From Turritopsis dohrnii (taxonomy: Eukaryota; Cnidaria; Hydrozoa; Anthoathecata; Oceaniidae), in contig BQMF02000488.1 of assembly GCA_027922465.2 (NCBI GenBank), positions 124,001 to 188,000 of the forward strand: 64,000 bases of DNA, in the 5' to 3' direction. How positions within the stretch are numbered: the first letter of the stretch is position 1; every line of letters starts with the position of its first letter. Positions 58,376-64,000 of the stretch are shown in pieces. The notes under the pieces were generated by a model. That model was not told where the DNA came from. It ran no database searches and saw nothing but the letters and a program-made list of their open reading frames with translations. Both the position numbers and the translations under genes were made by a program.

Positions 58376-59413
58376 TTGTTTGTTTGTTTGTAAGTCACGC
58401 AAAATGGTAGATTGAGTTGTGAGCGAAATTATTTCTTTTTTTCTGTGCGACGTGAGTTCGAAGCAAATACATTGCAACCCCAATCGAACGTGACTTTCTT
58501 TGGCTGATGAACTAATAGGAATAACGTTTTGTTTTTATCATTATTGTTAGTTTTATATTCCACATTGACTTGGCTTTGAAAACAGTACATCAACTAAATA
58601 CAAAGTCACTAACTGATTAAATATTTTGGACAAAAAGCAGCAGTGGCAGAACGTGGCAGCATATGTTCGGTTTGCCACTAACTCTTGCCTGACTGTCTGA
58701 GACGGGTGAACTTTTTTTTTGAGCAATCAAAATGTTTAAAAACCGATAGGTAAAAAAAGAGTATCATATCAAAACAAAACGTTTTTTTTTTTTGCTTTTC
58801 TTTTAATAAATTAATTTCTTCTTTTAATTGTTAAGCGTTCTGATCGAACGTTTTTTTATTCTATTTATTCATTTAGCACGTGCCTTTTTTCTCTCCTCCG
58901 TGTGAACTTTTTAAGAAGAGAAACCATTTTCCCCCTGTTTGATAGCACCCATGTTAGAGCGCGTAACGTTTTTAAAACAAAAGCTAATAAAAAGTTTTTT
59001 TCTCTCTACGTTTTGAGTGCATTGTTGTACTGATCAACGATTGTTTTAAAAAATAAATAACACATGAAATTTGGGTTTTTTTGGAACCATTGTTTAAACT
59101 GATATTTGATATTTGATTTCGAATCTGCCTCTAGGATAACTGACGTTTTTTCGGGTCCGCGATACAGGCGATGGAGTGACAAAAAATTTGGGTCTAACTT
59201 TTTTGGGAGGGGTCTGTGACGTCATCAAAATCTTTGAAGAATAATATCTCTGTAACGGTTGATCGTAGCGGAACGATCCCATACATTTTTTTAATCAGTT
59301 TTTCGAGCTCTACAACATGGTAACACTTTCGGTTGCCAATTTCTTAATTTTATTTTTCGTGAAGTCAACGCATGCTGAACATGGGCGGCGAGCGACGCCG
59401 CCTTGGCGGCTAG
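58321..59413 (+). mobile_element. Helitron-like element, array copy A
   Basis: Starts TCTATATATTAATAGCC after an A; a (CTGT)n(TTGT)n microsatellite follows at about base 20. It ends in a 7-bp-stem hairpin GGCGGCG-AGCGA-CGCCGCC (59384-59402), then TTGGCGGCTAG. TC start, 3' hairpin and CTRR end without inverted repeats are Helitron hallmarks. 1093 bp, non-coding. Confidence 0.82.
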
Positions 59414-59436
59414 TCTATATATTAATAGCCGATTCT

Positions 59437-59468
<32 letters not shown>

Positions 59469-60506
59469 TTGTTTGTTTGTTTGTAAGTCACGCAAAATGG
59501 TAGATTAAGTTATGAGCGAAATTATTTCTTTTTTTGTGTGCGACGTGAGTTCGAAGCAAATACATTGCAACCCCCAATCGAACGTGACTTTTTTTGGCTG
59601 ATGAACTAATAGGAATAACGTTTTGTTTTTATCATTATTGTTAGTTTTATATTCCACATTGACTTGGCTTTGAAAACAGTACATCAACTAAATACAAAGT
59701 CACTAACTGATTAAATATTTTGGACAAAAAGCAGCAGTGGCAGAACGTGGCAGCATATGTTCGGTTTGCCACTAATTCTTGCCTGACTGTCTGAGACGGG
59801 TGAACTTTTTTTTGAGCAATCAAAATGTTTAAAAACCGATAGGTAAAAAAAGAGTATTATATCAAAACAAAATGTTTTTTTTTTTTTTGCTTTTCTTTTA
59901 ATAAATTAATTTCTTCTTTTAATTGTTAAGCGTTCTGATCGAACGTTTTTTTATTCTATTCATTCATTTAGCACGTGCCTTTTTTCTCTCCTCCGTGTGA
60001 ACTTTTTAAGAAGAGAAACCATTTTCCCCCTGTTTGATAGCACCCATGTTAGAGCGCGTAACGTTTTTAAAACAAAAGCTAATAAAAAGTTTTTTTCTCT
60101 CTACGTTTTGAGTGCATTGTTGTACTGTCAACAATTGTTTTAAAAAATAAATAACACATGAAATTTGGGTTTTTTTGGAACCATTGTTTAAACTGATATT
60201 TGATATTTGATTTCGAATCTGCCTCTAGGATAACTGACGTTTTTTCGGGTCCGCGATACAGGCGATGAGGTGACAAAAAATTTGGGTCTAATTTTTTTGG
60301 GAGGGGTCTGTGACGTCATCAAAATCTTTGAAGAATGATATCTCTGTAACGGTTGATCGTAGCGGAACGATCCCTACATTTTTTTAATCAGTTTTTCGAG
60401 CTCTACAACATGGTAACACTTTCGGTTGCCAATTCCTTAATTTTATTTTTCGTGAAGTCAACGCATGCTGAACATGGGCGGCGAGCGACGCCGCCTTGGC
60501 GGCTAG
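59414..60506 (+). mobile_element. Helitron-like element, array copy B
   Basis: Joined directly to copy A (CTAG|TCTATATA). It is also 1093 bp and nearly identical to A, differing by scattered substitutions and one-base indels. Same hairpin and CTAG end. Confidence 0.82.
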
Positions 60507-61010
60507 TCTATATATTAATAGCCGATTCTCCGTCTGTCTGTTTGTAAGTCACGCAAAATGGTAGATTGAGTTGTGAGCGAAATTATTTCTTTTTTTGTGT
60601 GCGACGTGAGTTCGAAGCAAATACATTGCAACCCCAATCGAACGTGACTTTTTTTGGCTGATGAACTAATAGGAATAACGTTTTGTTTTTATCATTATTG
60701 TTAGTTTTATATTTCACGTTGACTTGGCTTTGAAAACAGTACATCAACTAAATACAAAGAAACTAACTGATTAAACATTTTGAACAAATAGCAGCAGTGG
60801 CAGAACTTGGCAGCATGCTTGCCAGTGTATCCTAACGTATCCTTGCCTGATTGTCTGAGACGGGTAAACTTTTTTTCGAGCAATCGAAATGTTTATAAAC
60901 CGATAGGTAAAAAAAGAGTATCATATGAAACAAAATATTTTTTTGCTTTTCTTTTATTTTAATTTCTTTTTTTAATTCTTAAGCGCTTCTGATCGAACCT
61001 TGGCGGCTAG
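60507..61010 (+). mobile_element. Helitron-like element, array copy C (3' deleted)
   Basis: 504 bp. The 5' half matches A and B, then GATCGAAC is joined straight to CTTGGCGGCTAG, losing about 460 bp including the hairpin stem. The microsatellite is shortened. Confidence 0.78.
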
Positions 61011-62220
61011 TCTATATATTAATAGCCGATTCTCCGTCTGTCTGTTTGTAAGTCACGCAAAATGGTAGATTGAGTTGTGAGCGAAATTATTTCTTTTTTT
61101 GTTTGCGACGTGAGTTTGACGCAAATACATTGCAAACCCAATCGAGCGTGACTTTTTTGGCTGATGAACTAATAGGAATAACGTTTTGTTTATATTATTG
61201 TTGTCAGTTTTATATTACACGTTGACTTGGCTTTGAAAACAATACATCAACTAAACACCAAGAAACTAACTGATTAAACGTTTTGGACATAAAGCAGCAG
61301 TGGCAGAACGTAGCAGCATGTGCGGTTTACCAGTGTATCCTAACGTATCCTTGCCTGACTGTCTGAGACGGGTGAACTTTTTTTCGAGCAATCAAAATGT
61401 TAAAAAACCGATAGGTAAAAAAAAGAGTATCATATAAAAACAAAAGGTTTTTTTTTTTTTGCTTTTGTCATAATAGTTGTCTTAATTTGTTTTAATCGAT
61501 TTCTTTTAATCTATTTTAGTCAGATCAAACGTTTTTTTTATTCACTTTATTCATTTAGCACGTGCCTTTTTTTCTCTCCTCCCGTGTGATCTTTTTAAGA
61601 AGAGAAACCATTTCCCCCTTACGTTTGGCGCCGTAGTATAGTGGTTATCACTCTCGTATTTCATGCGGGAGGTCGGGGTTCAATTCCCCTTGGCGGCGAT
61701 TCACCATGCGCGAATGAATGTACCATAGCGCCGGGTCGACCCATGCCATGTGAGGGAAATTGGGTAGATGATACATCGGGTGTTGCAGGAGGTAATCCAG
61801 AAGAGCACAGGCCCTTGATTGGGTTTGTGTCACTCATGAGAGTGTCAAATACTTCGGAGCCTCCAACCTAAGCCGTGGCCCCTCCTGGAAAGCAGATGCA
61901 ATAGCAACTGAGTGAGGCTAGCCACGTAAAACAATACCAAATAAATAAATAAATAAATAAATAAATTTGATAGCACCCATGTTAGAGCGCGTAACTTTTT
62001 TAAAACAGAAGTTAGTAAAAAGTTGAAGTTTTCTCTCTATACGTTTTGAGTGTATTGTTACACTGATAAAAGATTGGTTTTACCACAGGTTGTGACTTCG
62101 AATCTGCTTCTGGTTGAACACAAGTTGTACGAGCCGTTTATAAGGAAATTTTACGTTTATTTATACAGTGATACATGGACAGTGGACATGGGCGGCGAGC
62201 GACGCCGCCTTGGCGGCTAG
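61011..62220 (+). mobile_element. Helitron-like element, array copy D (with SINE insertion)
   Basis: Same 5' half, but the segment before the terminal hairpin differs from A and B and matches copy E (TCTGCTTCTGGTTGAACACA). A tRNA-derived SINE occupies 61628-61965. Confidence 0.8.
61628..61965 (+). mobile_element. tRNA-derived SINE inserted in Helitron copy D
   Basis: The head resembles a tRNA: box A-like TAGTATAGTGGTTATC and box B-like GGTCGGGGTTCAATTCCCC, with a 7-base loop ATTTCAT that would hold a TTC (Glu) anticodon. A non-tRNA body follows, ending in an (AAAT)n tail. TTTG occurs before (61624-61627) and after (61966-61969). Copies A, B and E have the uninterrupted site (TTTGATAGCACCC). 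Confidence 0.85.
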
Positions 62221-62242
62221 TCTATATATTAATAGCCGATTC

Positions 62243-62279
<37 letters not shown>

Positions 62280-63098
62280 TTGTTTGTTTGTAAGTCACGC
62301 AAAATGGTAGATTGAGTTGTGAGCGAAATTATTTCTTTTTTTGTCTGCGACGTGAGTTCGAAGAAAATACATTGCAACCCCAATCGAACGTGACTTTTTT
62401 TGGCTGATGAACTAATAGGAATAACGTTTTGTTTTTATCATTATTGTTAGTTTTATATTCCACGTTGACTTGGCTTTGAAAACAGTACATCAACTAAATA
62501 CAAAGAAACTAACTGATTAAACATTTTGGACAAAAAGCAGCAGTGGCAGAACGTGGCAGCATGTGCGGTTTGCCACTATCTCTTGCCTGACTGTCTGAGA
62601 CGGGTAAACTTTTTTTTTGAGCAATCAAAATGTTTAAAAACCGATAGGTAAAAAAAGAGTATTATATCAAAACAAAATGTTTTTTTTTTTTTTTGCTTTT
62701 CTTTTAACAAATTAATTTCTTCTTTTAATTGTTAAGCGTTCTGATCGAACGTTTTTTATTCTATTTATTCATTTAGCACGTGCCTTTTTTCTCTCCTCCG
62801 TCGTGATGTTTTTAAGAAGAGAAACTATTTCCCCCTTACGTTTGATAGCACCCATGTTAGAGTGCGTAACTTTTTTAAAACAAAAGCTAATAAAAAGTTG
62901 AAGTTTTCTCTCTCTACATTTTGAGTGTATTGTTTCACTGATAAAAGATTGGTTTTACCAGAGGCGGCTGTGACTTCGAATCTGCTTCTGGTTGAACACA
63001 AGTTGTACGAGCCGTTTATAAGGAAATTTGACGTTTATTGATAGAGTGATACAGAGCAGGTGGACATGGGCGGCGAGCGACGCCGCCTTGGCGTCTAG
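62221..63098 (+). mobile_element. Helitron-like element, array copy E
   Basis: 878 bp, of the same subtype as D but without the SINE. Ends in the hairpin and TTGGCGTCTAG, one base off the array consensus. Confidence 0.8.
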
Positions 63099-63367
63099 TC
63101 TATATATTAATAGCCAATTCTCCGTCTGTCTGTTTGTTTGTTTGTAAGTCACGCAAAATGGTAGATTGAGTTGTGAGCGAAATTATTTCTTTTTTTGTGT
63201 GCGACGTGAGTTCGAAGCAAATACATTGCAACCCCAATCGAACGTGACTTTTTTTGGCTGATGAACTAATAGGAATAACGTTTTGTTTTTATCATTATTG
63301 TTAGTTTTATATTTCACGTTGACTTGGCTTTGAAAACAGTACATCAACTAAATACAAAGAAACTAAT
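63099..63367 (+). mobile_element. Helitron-like element, array copy F (truncated)
   Basis: Starts TCTATATATTAATAGCC and matches the others until AAAGAAACTAA, where homology ends at about 63367. Confidence 0.75.
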
Positions 63368-64000
63368 AGTCAGGGCGCTGAGACGTAAAAAAATCAAATA
63401 ACTATGCAAAATCGGGGGACAAATTAAAAGCTTGATAGATGTGATATACACCTATAAAGCAACACGAAAAACCTTACCGGACATAATTATTTTATTTATT
63501 AAAGCTATCCAGGTCGAAAATGTGTGATTAAAAACATGCTTTAAAAATCCACATCTTTGACGCCATATTTTCGTGATAGCTTCTTTAGAATGTCAATTTC
63601 TATTTTACGTTCGATTTGAAAGACGGGGGTTTATAATGAAACAAGGAAAAATGAAGCGATATTATTATCGATTGTAAACTTGTAAATTAAATTTAAAAAT
63701 CTACTTGATAATATAACTTTAGAACATTTCTTTTAATTTGAACATTTCTCAATTGTTCACAAATGACGTCAACCATTTTTTCAAGATTTTTGACCACCCC
63801 TCCCCCCTCCCACGTCTGTCAACTTGTGTCAACTTTGCGTTGCCCCCTCCCCCTCAGTTGTGAGGTCATCGTTTGAGAAGAGATCCCCCTCCCCCTCCAA
63901 AAAAAACAACAACCTCCACCCCACTGGTCCTTTTGTATCTTAGTTTCTTACGCATTTTTAATTAGACGTAAAAACATTTGCAATGATCTTCGTGTAATTT
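63368..64000. other. Window end, no recognised gene
   Basis: AT-rich sequence, then pyrimidine-rich runs (CCCCTCCCCCCTCCC at about 63796, CCCCCTCCCCCT at 63843 and 63886) that on the minus strand form G-runs able to make quadruplexes. Confidence 0.5.

Noticed and set aside
57958..58398. Minus-strand frames with TNKQTDRQTDRQT repeats
   Set aside because: Translations of the CTGT/TTGT microsatellite at the Helitron 5' end, repeated at each array copy.
61628..61700. Functional tRNA-Glu gene
   Set aside because: Acceptor-stem pairing is poor, and the sequence continues into a SINE body with an AAAT tail and flanking duplications.

Overview
The window is AT-rich animal DNA: spliced genes with short GT-AG introns, several clearly metazoan genes, and a very high density of small DNA transposons. 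No gene names a phylum. The dense mix of TTAA-flanked miniature elements, tandem Helitron-like copies and Ty3/gypsy debris fits a marine invertebrate such as a cnidarian, but that is inference. Exon coordinates come from hand-matching splice sites, reading frame and remembered family alignments. Every complete multi-exon model closes in frame.

Layout. 52-1535 (+) is the 3' part of pyrroline-5-carboxylate reductase. 1.76-6.04 kb is a pile of miniature and foldback transposons. 6256-9764 (+) is a complete 7-exon mitochondrial 4-hydroxy-2-oxoglutarate aldolase (HOGA1). 12704-14019 (-) is gamma-glutamyl hydrolase (GGH) and 14516-15874 (-) is SAMM50 with an uninterrupted CDS. 16.1-18.8 kb is foldback and inverted-repeat elements. 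19255-20505 (+) is a two-exon gene of unknown function. 21030-32761 (-) is a 22-exon MMS22L, a replication-fork repair factor, with two abutting TTAA elements and Helitron-like pieces in its introns.

33870-41647 is a decayed Ty3/gypsy LTR retrotransposon on the minus strand. It has 108/114-bp LTRs and a GCGAT target duplication, and is itself hit by two DNA transposons. 41.7-45.9 kb has small elements but no gene I recognise. 45985-46962 (+) is an intronless rhodopsin-class GPCR with a TATA box. 50540-57158 (+) is an 11-exon cytochrome P450 with an atypical I-helix; its second intron hosts two transposons. 58321-63.37 kb is a head-to-tail array of six Helitron-like elements, one carrying a tRNA-derived SINE.

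The host genes do not form a functional cluster. They are unrelated housekeeping genes (proline and hydroxyproline catabolism, folate turnover, mitochondrial outer-membrane assembly, DNA repair) plus a receptor and a P450. The most unusual content is in the mobile DNA: miniature elements that still carry the last codons of a transposase-like protein (acidic tails, one PHD finger), pairs of elements sharing one TTAA, a 106-bp templated insertion between 48-bp direct repeats, and the mosaic Helitron tandem array.
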